A DNA stretch of 64,000 nucleotides, from contig NC_063257.1 of assembly GCF_019578655.1 (NCBI RefSeq), positions 4,774,001 through 4,838,000 of the forward strand, read 5' to 3'. The first letter of the stretch is position 1, and every line of letters starts with the position of its first letter. Shown here one piece after another: positions 38,233 to 50,200 of this stretch. This DNA is from Ricinus communis (Eukaryota; Streptophyta; Magnoliopsida; Malpighiales; Euphorbiaceae). Under the pieces are notes generated by a model that was given only the letters and a program-made list of their open reading frames with translations, did no database searches and was not told where the DNA came from. The translations under genes were made by a program, and so were the position numbers.

Positions 38233-38759
38233 TCGATAATTAAATTTCAAATAATCATTTACACTTAAACAAGATAAGCATCCATGCACAAACTTTTGGA
38301 TCAAATCATATCAGCAATATATATCCTAAGAATCTTTGCATCATAAAATCACAATATCTATAAGCTAGAGCAATTCGAAACATTAAACAATTGAAAAAGC
38401 ACTGAAATAAACAAAACAAACAGCAAGAACAGCAACACAAATCATCATATATAACGTAATTAAATTATAAACAAATTAATCTCACATAACAGATATAGCA
38501 ATCAAGCAAGCAAGCAGAAAAGAAAAAAGAAAAAAGAAAAAGATAAGATAATGAAGAAAGAGATCTTGATTAATGACCTGGAGCTAGAGAAATCGTAGAG
38601 CTTGCCGGTGCTAGAAAATATCACAACTCCAACTTCAGCGTCACAAAGAATCGCGAGCTCCTTTGCCTTCTTCAATAATCCATTCCTTCTTTTTGAAAAC
38701 GTCACTTGCCTGCTTGTGGAATTGTCTATTCTTCTTATCACTATCTTCCCTCTCCCCAT
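23169..38759 (-). CDS. AGL16: MADS-box transcription factor, AGL16 type (247 aa, 7 coding exons)
   Basis: A type II (MIKC) MADS-domain protein of the AGL17 clade. It acts in the nucleus and binds CArG boxes as a dimer. Coding exons in order: 38759-38578, 26937-26859, 25438-25377, 23890-23791, 23699-23658, 23577-23494, 23363-23169. All junctions are GT-AG and in phase. Residues 1-60 are the MADS domain ([19 protein letters not shown]...), 61-87 the I region, about 88-175 the K box with heptad hydrophobics, and the rest the C-terminal region ending NKYFHFI. AGL16 is favoured over AGL17, AGL21 and ANR1 by [35 protein letters not shown] and the VHLQLSQPQ tail, as I recall these from Arabidopsis AGL16. 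The family acts in nitrate-responsive root growth, stomatal development and flowering time. The first intron is unusually large. No stop or frameshift was seen. Confidence 0.93.
26472..26528. repeat. 26-base direct duplication, period 31
   Basis: Two identical 26-base copies (26472-26497 and 26503-26528), separated by five bases, lie in the second coding intron of the AGL16-like gene. Nearby, the phrase TCATCATGTGATGGGAA occurs at about 26357 and again at about 26621, so this small region has been locally duplicated more than once. Confidence 0.9.
30369..30719. mobile_element. Candidate MITE with terminal inverted repeats
   Basis: Starting at GGCTTAATA (30377) on the left and GACTTAATA (reverse complement of the right end, near 30712), about 27 of 40 positions match without gaps. 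The element is about 350 bases, AT-rich and non-coding. The family cannot be named and the target-site duplication is unclear. Confidence 0.42.
30825..30958. repeat. Tandem duplication of about 67 bases
   Basis: Two diverged copies (30825-30889 and 30892-30958) share AATGGGGAAA, TTAGATAATAAA and AAATAGTTGTTAAATGAATT in order. It lies in the first coding intron of the AGL16-like gene. Confidence 0.85.
32151..32179. repeat. (AT)n microsatellite
   Basis: About 14 AT units in the first coding intron of the AGL16-like gene. Confidence 0.95.
32656..32685. repeat. (TC)n microsatellite
   Basis: About 15 TC units in the first coding intron of the AGL16-like gene. Confidence 0.95.
37368..37416. repeat. 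(TA)n microsatellite, the longest in the window
   Basis: About 24 AT units, preceded at 37301 by a long T run. It lies in the first coding intron of the AGL16-like gene and is likely variable in length. Confidence 0.95.
37697..37800 (+). mobile_element. tRNA-derived SINE head
   Basis: An A-box-like TAGCTGTAGTT at 37706 is followed 35 bases later by a B-box-like AGTTCGAGTTT at 37741. The two are in the right order and spacing for a Pol III promoter, without an intact tRNA fold. The 3' end is not clear. Confidence 0.45.
38201..38230. repeat. (TA)n microsatellite
   Basis: 15 TA units, about 350 bases inside the donor of the first coding intron of the AGL16-like gene. Confidence 0.95.
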
Positions 38760-38864
38760 ATCAATTTATAATCACACTACTCCTTCTGTTTGCTCTATAC
38801 TCTCAAAAATTTTCATATTTAGAAAAAAGAAAATAGAAACGAGAGATTAAAAAAAAAAAATCTA

Positions 38865-38868
<4 letters not shown>

Positions 38869-38897
<29 letters not shown>
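38869..38897. repeat. (AT)n microsatellite in the AGL16 leader intron
   Basis: About 14 AT units between the probable leader exon and the coding start of the AGL16-like gene. Confidence 0.93.
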
Positions 38898-38899
<2 letters not shown>

Positions 38900-38958
38900 G
38901 GGGAGAGTGAGTGACAAAATAAGAAATAAAAATAAAAAACAAAAGAAAGGAAGATTAC

Positions 38959-39015
38959 CTGGAGAGATTTCAGAGACGTCGTTTTGGAGAGATAGAAAAG
39001 AAGAAATGTTGGCTA
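38959..39015 (-). other. Probable 5' non-coding exon of the AGL16-like gene
   Basis: On the minus strand the sequence TCTCTCCAG/GTAATC gives a good donor at 38959/38958, and acceptor-like TAG or CAG sites lie at about 38785-38800, upstream of the ATG at 38759. The exon is GC-richer than its flanks. A leader intron is common in AGL17-clade genes. The 5' limit is inferred from the TATA box at 39044. Confidence 0.5.
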
Positions 39016-39043
39016 GTAAGATTAAGATACATCATCAAACCAC

Positions 39044-39054
39044 CTATATAAGGA
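39044..39054 (-). promoter_or_regulatory. TATA box or CArG-like element of the AGL16-like gene
   Basis: On the minus strand the sequence is CCTTATATAGG, about 290 bases upstream of the ATG and about 30 bases before the inferred start of the leader exon. It reads as a TATA box, and is one base longer than a perfect CArG box (CC, six A/T, GG), so MADS-factor binding is conceivable. Confidence 0.45.
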
Positions 39055-39420
39055 AAGCGTATTTCAGGAAAACCATAAACCGCTAATGAAAACCGCTTAC
39101 TGGTTACACGTCGTCCAATAAATAATTGGTTTAAAAAAGAAAGTTTAGATCAAAGCGCCGTCCACCGTATAGATCACTGACGCGTGGGGTATATGGGATT
39201 CGTATACCGTAGTTTCTAAATTAGGAATAATTTATGTATTCGTGTTTATTTTAGGAAATCTATAAACCTTTTTTTTTTTTCTGTTTGTTTATTTTAAAAT
39301 CTAAAAGATTTTTGGAAAATGGAAAAGGAAATAAAAGATATTTTTATTACTAGTAATTTTCTTTTTATGGGGAAGTGGAAAGTGGAAGCTTTGGGCTTTT
39401 ATATTTTGAGGAATAGCCCT

Positions 39421-39442
39421 TGTGTTGTGTTGTGTTGTGTTG
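39421..39442. repeat. (TGTGT)n short tandem repeat
   Basis: Four copies of a five-base unit plus two extra bases, followed by a run of nine C. Confidence 0.9.
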
Positions 39443-42400
39443 TCCCCCCCCCAAAAAATGGAGGTGTTTTTGGATTCATGTGTGTTTAAGGTTTTCGAAA
39501 GGGTGTGGTGGGTAAGGGCTAAAGTGACAGGAGGCTATTGTCATTGTCAAAACATTGACGACCAACTCGTTACCTGATTTTGATTATTAGAGCTGTCAAA
39601 ATACTAGTGCTCTTTACTTAATTTGCTTCGGTTTGAGGATTCAGAAAGATAATGGGCCTCCAAAATAATAATTATGTTTGTTATTTTACTGTCAACTTGC
39701 TAATTGAATACTCTTCCTCCAATAAGAAAAAAGGTTTCTAATAATTGACTATGGTCGCCAGTCACGTGAATTATATTTATTCAAATTAATCCAAAACATA
39801 GTATTTCTTTTGTCCTTTTGCTTTCTGATTACTATTCGCATTCCCATTCGTAATTTAATTCTTCTTTTTCTTTTTGGGACGACTGTAATTGTAACTATAA
39901 CATTTCCTACTTTTTGTTTTGTGTTCATCATTAATGACAGCTTATTTTCTTTGAACGAAACACAGTAGCAAACTGTTCGAGCATGGTTTTTATATGACCA
40001 ATTTATCCAAAGATGGTATAAAATGAAATATCTTATAATTTATAAATTAAGAACTGAGATACTGATATGATTTTTTCTTTTTTATATGAAATAAATAAAA
40101 TCAAAATAGTCAAGTTCGATTTCTCAACTTAGATCAAATAATGCTCGTTCCTTGTTAATGGTCTTCCTCCAAAGGTTAGATCATCTATTTTGTGCGATTA
40201 TGGCTTGTGTTCATTTCAGGAGGTTCTGATTCTTATTATTTCAGTTAATGCCTTGTACAAACATCAAAGGGGGAAAATAAATCCGGTTTTACAGCTTTTG
40301 AAATCATGTTACCAAACTATTATTTTATGCAGTTAATCATGAGAATAATAAATTAAAAGTGAAGTAACATATATTCGTAAATAGATAAGGAGACACTATG
40401 GGAAAGAAAACAACATATATGTGAAAATAACAAGCAAAAAGAACAAGAAGATGGAAAAAAGAAATACATTACTTTTTTATTCTCGTTTGGTTAAAAGCTA
40501 TTGAAAAATTGATTTAATGAGTCATTTTGAGTGATCAAATAGATTATATCAATATCAATTCGATTTGAGATTTTAGAATTATAACTAGTTCGATAGCAAA
40601 TCACCGAATTTTAATAATATAGTTTATTTTATGAAATAAATTATATTTTTATATTATTCTTTAAAAAGACATAATCATATATATATATACATGTTCTTGC
40701 AATAAATCGTATACAAATAAATTTCAATATTCAAAATATACTTATAGATATAAGAATTAAAAAGACATATGAAAGAAACTAAGTATTCGAGTGATTGGTA
40801 TATACATGAAGGTCCTAGCTCTCGAGAGTCGGTGAATGCTTCATGTTAGTGATATCTATCAAGAGGCAAATCATAAAGCAGATAGAATGCAAATATAAGT
40901 TAACCACTTTTTTATCCTTTTTCTTTTTTGTTTAACTTTGAAAATCGATTTAACTAATTTAAAATATTTTGGATAGAACTTTTATAGATGATGCATATTC
41001 AAAATTTAAACTTAATACTATAGTTAAGTTAAAAGAAACTTTATCATTTTATCATCCCTTTTATTAGGGGCTTAATAATGTTTGCGATTTAATGCTATGA
41101 TGATTATTTGTATTGCCCATAATTTATAATATTATTTTTTATCCTTTTGTCTTCCTTCTACATTTTCAATAAACCACAATAAAATGATTAAATATTAATA
41201 AAATACGTTATTCACAGGTAAATATAAAATCATATATCTCTACTCGGAAAATGGAATTCAATGTAATTTTAGTCCTATTGCTTTGAATTAATGGCTGTGG
41301 TATTCGCGCAATTTAGGCAAACCTCAGGGCCTCATTCAGAATTTTCATCAAAGAAGCGTTTGGATGCATGCTATGCCACGTGAAGAGTGGAAAGTGAAGG
41401 AAAAAAAAGAAAAAGGAAAAACAGAAAAAGAGATTTCCTTTTCTAGCTTTTAAGGTTACCACATTAGGAAATATCTGCAAGAAAACTTCCAACTTTCATC
41501 TGTTAATATTGTCGAAAAAAAAAAAGAACCGATTCTACTCTCTCTATCTCTGTCTCTCTCTTTTTCTTTCATTTCTTTTTCTCTATAATAATTTTCTTTT
41601 GTTCTTTGATGATAACTAGGTATGTGATCTCTGTGTTCTTATTTATTTATGTGTTTTTAGTGTCTCTCCTGATTTTTCTGACAATTCAAGTCCCTATTTT
41701 TGTACTTGTGACATGTGCCCATGACGTGAAACCCGCATTTCAAATCCTAAAAGAACCCTTACTCTGCAAATATATCTTTACAGAAAAAGGTTAACTAATG
41801 TTTAAATGCAACTCGAATCTCTGTTCTAGAAAAAGGCAGCAGTATTATTGAGTTGGAATTGATTGGTACAGTGTTCATACATATGCCTTTCTTTGTAATC
41901 TTAAATATATGCCGAGAAGTTATTTATTTTTCCTATTTTACAAGTTACATTATATTTGATTATTTAGATACTATTGATTGACCTACCTATATACCGTTGG
42001 AAAATTTTGCATAGTATATGGTAATAGCAATTATGTTCATCCCATCTAATGTCGTGTGCCAAAACAACAGTGCCATCGTTATTTCTTTCCCAATGTTTCT
42101 CCAACTTGAGAAAACAGTTACTTGATCTCTTTTATGAATATAGACCACATTCCTGAAACTGATGATAACTTTCATTATAAAAGGTAAATATTTCCTGAAA
42201 ATAATCCAAGTTTGCTGTTGTTTATATTCAAACAGCATTGTTGAGATTTTTTTTTAAAATTTATCTATTTAATAGTTAAATTCTATCATTTTTCTATAGT
42301 AGAATAAATAAATAAATTTACCACTAAGTTACCCATTTAAGAATTTAGTTAAATTTTATTTTAAAAACTAGTCAAACTACACAAAATGTTCATTAAATTA

Positions 42401-45400
42401 TGGATTTGCTATTATTATTAATCACTATTTATTACCCTCAATTTATATTTTTATTCTCTTAAATTAATTTATTGATGGCTTATTTTGTATATAAAGCTTT
42501 AATAGAAGTCAATATACTTGGGTGAACACACCTAGAAATTACATCGAACTCGTAAAATATAAAAAGAGAAGCAGAAAACATAAATATAGGATTCTTCTCA
42601 ACCCATGTCATATTTATATATATTTTTCTACTTTCTAATTTTCTATTGATCCTTTCCAATCCTCCAAACGCATGGGAGCCCAGCCAGCATCTGTCAAGAT
42701 TTTGTCCACTAGCATACACGTGAAGATCACATGCTTGATTAGAGAAATCGAGGCTACTAATGGCACGCCTTTGTCAGTGTTCTATCCGATAATAACCACT
42801 TTTACATAACTATCTCGCAAATGAGGTAAACGACTTCATAATATTTCCTGTTACAACTTTAACAAAAGGAACAAAAAGAAAAATAATGAAGTACGAATTC
42901 CAAATTAACAACTTGCATTTTGATCTCCTTTTCATAATATTTTCTAAGATAATTTCTTTTGAGCAAGAAAATATAATTATCAAAGCGGTTCATATTTGAG
43001 ATTTTCAGATACTGAATTTAGTATAATATTTTAATTTTTTTTATTTTAAATAAAACTGTTTATTTATTGATTTTAACCAATTGTTGAACTATGTACGGTT
43101 GATCTTTTGACTTATTTACTTAATTAATCTTATTTTAATAGCTATTAGAAATAGTAGGCGTTGCTCGTTCATCTGTCTATATTAGTAACAGATAACAGCA
43201 TTTTGTCTGGGGTTTTGGTTCCCTGATTAGCCAGGTCCACGTGAATAAAGATAGAACTGACCAATGAAATTGAAGAGTTATTAAAAATAAAACTATCTCA
43301 TCTCTTTATATTTATTAATTCTTATTTATATAAAGTATATTATATAACTATTTTTTTATTTTATTAAATAACTAATAATATATTTATTAGGATATAGATT
43401 AGATAATTTCTTTTAATCTTAAAAAGCAGCCGGTAATCAAGGGCACTGAATAAAATAACATGATATTTGCAGCTCCCACTAAAGAACTTGGACAAGTGTC
43501 AATCATCAGCCAAATGATATAAGTGCGTAGACCAAGATAAAAATTATTAAAGACTTTCATTATTATATTTCTTTATGCTTAGTACTTCTTTTTCTTTTTA
43601 TTCCTTTTTTTAGTAAAAAAATAATAATAAATAAATAGTATGGAAGTCCAAACTGCTAAGAAAAGTGTGCAAAGAAAGGTGATTAGGCTTTTTTCTATGA
43701 AGGGGATGAACATTTTATATATAGTTACCTTTTTTTAACATTTCTCCACCCACCTCCATTCTCTCTTTTTAGGTGGTTAATTAGGCCCAACCACTTGTTT
43801 TACTCAGGTGCAAGAGTTATATTCTTCAGATTTCTTAAGCCCATGATTTTAATATTTATTTTTAAAATATTTTCATTATTATTATTAAATTAAAATATCA
43901 ATTAATTAGATTGATTCTAAATACTATAAATAAATAAAAATTAAGATACCGGGTAGTTATATTATTCAGAATTGATACATATAACTAGTGAATGAATTTA
44001 TCATACTAATTAAGCTCTTGATTTCTATATAATATAATAATTTATAAGAGATGGAGCTACACATTAGATAATTCACCGCCAAAAAATGCTCTCAATCTGA
44101 AAAGAGATATGTTGTGGATAATGATAAAATGTAAACTTTATTGTTGTGCACTAAATTAGCATCAATGAATTGCTGAATAATTTGTATTCTTCTTTTTATT
44201 TGGGAAATTGAGTAACTCTTTTTCTTCGTATTAATTCTTTATTTTATGATTAAGATAAATAAATATATAAATATAATGAAATTTGTATATTATTATCCAC
44301 TCTTAAATAATCTTAGCATTGTGATTTAGATTATCCTAATAAGATATTCATAATTCATGGTATGATAATCACTAAAGCCCACATCATTAATTAATTGCAT
44401 TAATATGATGATGATAGGTATCATTGCTGTTTTGCTTTACCCAATCACATCTATAATATATCACATTTAGGTTCAGAAAACTCAAAACAGTAGTTGAACC
44501 ACCACTTAAAGGTAGGTTCCCTATCCATAATTATAGTGAATTATATAGTGAATGGTGAAGTTTTATCTAAACATTTAATTAAATTGTTCCATCAAAAGGA
44601 AGTTTAATTACACTGATAGTACGTTTCTCTAGGTCAACTATGGCATGCCCTAGCCTATATTACTTTGTTGGCTGAGAAAACTCCATCTACCAATTCCTTA
44701 ATTAATTTGTTATCATGTACGCAATTCCATACAAAAACCTTATAATTGATTACATTTACACTACAAACTCTCAATTAGAGACTTATGTTTTAGTGACCAA
44801 TTTTCTTTTTTTTTATTTGTGTAAAACGTAAATACTTTCTAAAATTTCATATTAACAGTCTCTTTTACAAATCAAAATAATTTTAATTATCCGTCACTTT
44901 TATATATCAAATTAATGCAATATTAGTTGTTTTCTATTTTATTATCGTGTTGGAATATATATAATAAATTATAGCTTATCTTTTATCTATAATTAGACCT
45001 ATTAAATTTTTTTTAATCTAAATGGACCTACTAAAAAACCGCAATTCGTGAAGGGGGTAATATACAATCTAATTTCATAACAATAGGGAAAGCAAGTATA
45101 TGCTCGCTATTACATGTTAATGGAGACTATGTCATGTAATGCACACTCAGTCTTGCTACTATTCTATTCTATCGCAAATATCGAATTTTATTGGTAAGGA
45201 AATTATGTAAATGAATCATTATATAATGTAACAAATCAACCTAATTTATAGATTTAGCAGATCTCTTATTTCCTTAATTGATAATGTATTTACACTTCTT
45301 TTCTACATATTCATCGAGCTTCACTTTATTTCAGAAAAGAAGAAGAAGAAGAATATTTGATCATATCCATCCTAAAACTTACTATTATTATCCTTTTAAA

Positions 45401-45949
45401 ATTAATTAACACATATGCATGCTTAATTATTCTCCAACGCATAGGAATTCCACTTCCTTGAAAAAGAAAAAAAGATTGGTGGACTTCACACATGAGATCC
45501 ACACAAAATCACGTCTATAATTATGAGTTAAGAACGCGCTTAGATGCATATATTTGCAATTAATTAGAAGCTAATGTAGGTTTATAGGGGCATGCATGAT
45601 ACAGCCTGGTACTGGATGCCTGGTTAATTATAATTAATTGCGAAAACTATAGAAATAGAACGTGACGTGCGATTCCTTAAGAACTTCCATTAGTGGATTG
45701 CTCTCTATGATTAACATTATATTATTCGATAACCCCAAAATTAACTCAGAATTAGAAAAGCTTGCCAATTAAGCCAAGCCGAATTGGTACGTAGGTACGT
45801 AGAAATTTAGCAGATATAACCTGTCAAAAAGAGCTCAACGCCCTTCCTTAGTTCACTCTTCCTAAATATAGTATTCTAAGTGAGCTCTTGGAATCCTCTT
45901 CCTCTCCACAAACAAGCAATAAAACCCAAAACAAAAAAAAAAACAAAAA
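39443..45949. other. Gene-poor, AT-rich region
   Basis: No supported gene apart from a doubtful small ORF at 41609. It contains short A/T runs and scattered TE-like pieces too degraded to name. Confidence 0.5.
41609..41794 (+). CDS. Doubtful small secreted or membrane peptide (61 aa)
   Basis: A 61-codon frame starting MITRYVISVFLFIY. The first 35 or so residues are strongly hydrophobic, like a signal peptide or a membrane anchor. The last 25 hold two Cys and several charged residues. Upstream there is a pyrimidine-rich stretch that could be a leader (41530-41600) and a G-box (CCACGTGA near 41376). I know no family for it, and a chance frame in AT-rich DNA is quite possible. Confidence 0.2.
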   Translation: MITRYVISVFLFIYVFLVSLLIFLTIQVPIFVLVTCAHDVKPAFQILKEPLLCKYIFTEKG

Positions 45950-46147
45950 ATGGATAAAGTGAAAAAGTTGAAATTAGTGACATGTTTGCTGTGTATTAAA
46001 AAAGAAACCAAAAAGAAAATTCCAATTTGCACCAATGCTGCCTATTCTTTGCAACATATAATTTTAACTAAATTTAATTGTTATTTGAGATATAAAAGCC
46101 ATATTCCCTGCCCCCACATTCCCAGCAAGTATCCCTGTGTTTCATAG
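45950..46147 (+). CDS. Doubtful small ORF (65 aa)
   Basis: The frame opens MDKVKKLKLVTCLLCIKK after a stretch that looks like a core promoter and leader (TAAATATAG near 45863, then a pyrimidine-rich segment and an A-rich segment directly before the ATG). The product is Lys- and Cys-rich and I do not recognise it. It may equally be the first exon of something larger or not coding at all. Confidence 0.18.
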   Translation: MDKVKKLKLVTCLLCIKKETKKKIPICTNAAYSLQHIILTKFNCYLRYKSHIPCPHIPSKYPCVS

Positions 46148-47297
46148 ATGAGCACAGCAAAAACTGCTATTGCTATTACCTGATTTGCCTCCTTACCTAA
46201 GTCAACACTGCCGACAAATATTGCGGAATGTAATTTTTGAGGTACGAGGCTGGAGATGACTAATTAAATTAACAATTCAATAAATATATAATTGATAATC
46301 TATATGGTATAAAAAGATTACTACGTTAATTTATTTATATATTAATTTTAAAAATTTAATTAATAATACTATTTTTATTTAATCAGAAAAAAAAGTTCAT
46401 ATTACTATGCTATTTTTTAAAATTGAAATCAATATTTAATTATAAAATAATGTAACATTTAATAATTTATTATATTATAATTTTTAGAATATAACAACAC
46501 AAAAAATATATATAGGTTGTAGACACGTAGAATTGTATTAATAAATTATATATTTCGGATTTTATATGTAGATTTGTACTGTATTTATCATCAAATGATT
46601 ATCATATTATATTAGAATATATAACTCTTGTAATAATTGAAAAAAGAGAGTCTAATATTTAGATGCCTAAAATTCTAGTATCAATTCTTCTCCAAAGACA
46701 AAATGTTTTTTTCTTTTTCTTTTTCTTTTTTCTGCTAGTATTAATCCCAGTAAAAGGAGAGAACCTCCATATATATATAATTGAAATTGAAGGTTCTGTT
46801 TCAAAAAAATGAAAGGGCTGATGGAAAGGTCCACTATCGTTGGGCTAACAATAGGACGAGGATTATCTCAATAGATAAAATGGCGTGTGAAGAACACGCA
46901 ATACGAGGTCGCGTGAATAAATGAGGAAAATCATAGATGTCGACCCAAATGTCCTAAAAGTCTCTCTATCTAAAGTTAGTTGAACCTAAGTAATCAATTT
47001 CTCCCTCTCTCTCATTTCTCGTCTTCGAGTCTGCAAAATCCCCAATTAAATTACAGGAAGGGAAAAAATTTATATATCAAGAATCACAAATACATTGAGT
47101 CGAATTTATTTATCTTTAGGTAAATAATGACCACGGCTACACTATTATTCTGATGATAAATGCATGCATAACCATCTTAATATTTTTTTTGACTGTAATC
47201 TCGATCCATTTTTGTCCCCGATGATTGTTTTTTTTTTTTTGATTTATAAGGTCTTCTTTGACAGGAGACGACGTCTTTTTTTTTTTTTTACACCGAT
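46148..47297. other. Upstream region of the TRAF-type gene
   Basis: The first 500 bases are very AT-rich. From about 46800 on the base composition rises. The pyrimidine-rich stretch 46995-47040 fits a leader of the gene that starts at 47298. No clear TATA box was chosen. Confidence 0.4.
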
Positions 47298-50200
47298 ATG
47301 GCAGTTGCATCGGAGGAAACCACAACCATGTGCAATCACTGGTAATTTTTTTTTTCTTTTTAATTGTGTCCTTTTCGGTGCGGGAATTGTGTAATATAGA
47401 CTGTGCGATCTTGATCTTTTGTTATTTGTTTGTTATGTTATTGTTTTGTTAGGTTAGATCATACGAGTATAACATACAGCTGATCAGGACCACGATTTAG
47501 TTTTACTTTTAATTTTGCTGTTTGATGATTAATTATGTGTCTGGTTATTTTGGATTCTGAGTTACATTTTGTTGATCTGGTTGTATCTTAGTGTTGTTGT
47601 GTCTTTGTGTCAACATATTTTAGTCATGTTAGAGTGTTCTTTTAATAGTTTAGTGAGTGCCTCAACCCTGATATTTGAATATATGCATTTTGGCCAATCT
47701 GATATGATTATATGAACTTTGGGATAATCACACCTCAAAAGCTAGCTGTTACGATAGGAGATATGAAGTCCATATACACCGCACACCAAAGTCTCATACT
47801 TGTGATATAGGATTCAAGTCCCATACTTTGCTTTTAATTTGTAATCCTAATAATGGTCATATGCTGGATCAAATAATCTTTTTTCCCTCGTTTCTGGAGC
47901 ATAATTTTCTTGATATATTTAATGTTGATGTATATTTAGAGTCAATACTTCTGCTTTTCAGAAAAGAGAAATGATAGAAATATTCATTCTCAAGAAGTTT
48001 ATTGTCTTTCATTATTCATGGGTTGTGGAAACTTTTATATTTTGGGATCTTTATCTTTTTTCCCTAAATATTCTAGGTTAAATATAATGATCATCTTGAA
48101 ATGGTTGATGCATCTTCTGTCTCTGTTGACTAAGTTTTTGTTGGTGAAACATAATCAATCAGTTGATATGTAGTTTGTTTTTGTATTTCCAGTAACAGAG
48201 CTATCCCTTCCTTGAACTACGATTTGCACTCTGTACATTGTTCTCGAAACCTTGAAAAATGTAAAGTTTGTGGTGATATGATCCCAAAAAAGCATTATGA
48301 CGAACATTTCTCAAACACTCATGCTCCGGTATGTTGGTTTATTTTACGCTATTCACCTTTATTCAGTGGGGAATTATGTAACATGTTTCAAGAAAGTAAT
48401 TGTGGAAAAGCGTCATTGGCACATGGAAAGTTTCATAATTGGTGGGGTTACACAATGATGTTCTTTTCTTGAACTGTGCAACATGGTGAAGTTTGTTTTG
48501 TGCATACTGTACTATCTTGACCTTATGTATTTGAGCAGGTGGCTTGTTCCCTCTGCAGTGAGACAATGGAGCGTGAAGTTCTAGCAATCCATAAAGGTGA
48601 AAATTGTCCTCAAAGGATTGTCACTTGTGAATTCTGTGAGTTTCCGTTGCCTGCAATTGATCTAGCTGAGCATCAGGTAGGACCATTGATAGTTTAGAAA
48701 TTACTAGTTAGTTTTTTCTGTTTCATACTTCAGTACCAATTGATATATGCACTTCTTTTCATACTTTTGATTATGAAATTTCAGGAGGTATGTGGCAACC
48801 GGACAGAACTTTGTCATCTGTGCAATAGATATATTAGACTGCGAGAAAGATACAACCATGAGATTAGATGCACTGGTGTGACAAATAATATCGTGGGAAC
48901 TTCCAGGTAGATATATCATCCTTCTTAGTCGTCACCTATAATTAAATACTTTTTTAGTCACTAGATAAATTTGGATGATTTATATTGTGAGTCGAAATTA
49001 TTGCCAAATTGATTTCCTTTTGCTTTATCCAGTCTCAGGACTTGTTGAGTAGTGTTAATCTTGTGCAAGTGTTGGTTGTTAAGTATTAAATTCATAAGCC
49101 TCAAGTTGAAGACATTCATCCTGGATTGAATCTTGGTGAATGTGTTTGATTTTGATCACTTTGTTGTGGAATAGCACAGCAAGTGGATGTAGAATAGAAG
49201 CATAGTTTAAGCCATTAAAATAGAAATGGCATGTGACAGTGAAGTCAATAAAAGAATGTGTAAGCATGTGGGTTCATGTCTACGGTGATGGTTAATTTGC
49301 AGCAGTTGGTATTTACATGGGAATATATTATATCAAAGCACATGCTATGAGGAAGGTCTTCTCATCTGCTCAGCATGAGCTGCCATATATTATGGCATGC
49401 TATCTAAAGCACATACTTGACTGGCTTTTGTGCACAAATTAAAATTTCAGTTATCTCAAAAGTCAAATCTCTCCTTGCATGATTTAGACGAAGAAGTGGG
49501 CTAGAACACTGAACTTGATTTGTAAATTTGTAAAAAATGAATTACATTTTAGAGCTGAAGATCTGTTGATACTTGGACCTGTGAACTTTTTGGAAGGTAG
49601 CTTGATAACTGTCCCAGCTTGAAAGTCAGCTTCTGTAGGCACCTTTGGGCGGAATTTGGTTCTGCCACTATATGGCACTTATTATCAAGACCTTTGGGGT
49701 GTGTGCCCCATTTATGTTTCCTCCCTATTGATAGGTATTCTAACCTTGTTCTGACATCTTTATTGGCCTTTTAATTGCTGCTAAGGAGTCTACATGTTAA
49801 AGTTTCATGATAATGGCAATTATTATATGGACCTATGAATTGTGTGCCCCATTTAGATTGCGGTTGGATGTTCAAAAAGCAGGTTTAGAAATTTGTTGAT
49901 TTAATATATTCATTTTTTAAATTTTTTTATAAACTGCTTTTCTCAAACCTGCTTTTAGGAAAAACATCTATTCACCTGCATTTTGCAAAAAAAATTTTCA
50001 AAACTCAAAAAATCATTCAAAATAAAAATTGATATTGGAAAAGCGCTTTCTCAAACTCAATGCCAAACTCACCCTTATATTGCCTCTCTATTATTAGGTG
50101 CTTTTGATCTTGTTCTTGCATCTTTGTAACCTTTTTAATTGCTGCTTGTGAGAAGTCGGCATGCTAAAGTTCCACTATTTTTTTTGAAATGGTTGATTTT

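Larger units (their letters stand above)
26938..38577 (-). other. Giant first coding intron of the AGL16-like gene (11.6 kb)
   Basis: This 11,640-base intron separates the MADS-domain exon from the rest. It holds no supported gene. It contains microsatellites at 32151, 32656, 37368 and 38201, a tandem duplication at 30825, a MITE-like element at 30369 and a SINE-like element at 37697. First introns of MIKC genes often hold control elements; I saw no single site that I would name. Confidence 0.85.

Noticed and set aside
38602..38850. Plus-strand frame opposite the MADS-box exon
   Set aside because: Antisense shadow of the conserved MADS exon, with no signs of its own.
44758..45040. CACTACAA start resembling the end of a CACTA transposon
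   Set aside because: I could not find the matching inverted end (TTGTAGTG) or a target-site duplication nearby.
47740..47830. B-box-like GGATTCAAGTCC with an A-box-like TAGCTGTTACG upstream
   Set aside because: The spacing (about 70 bases) is too long for a normal Pol III promoter. It is more like part of a degraded repeat inside the first intron of the TRAF-type gene.
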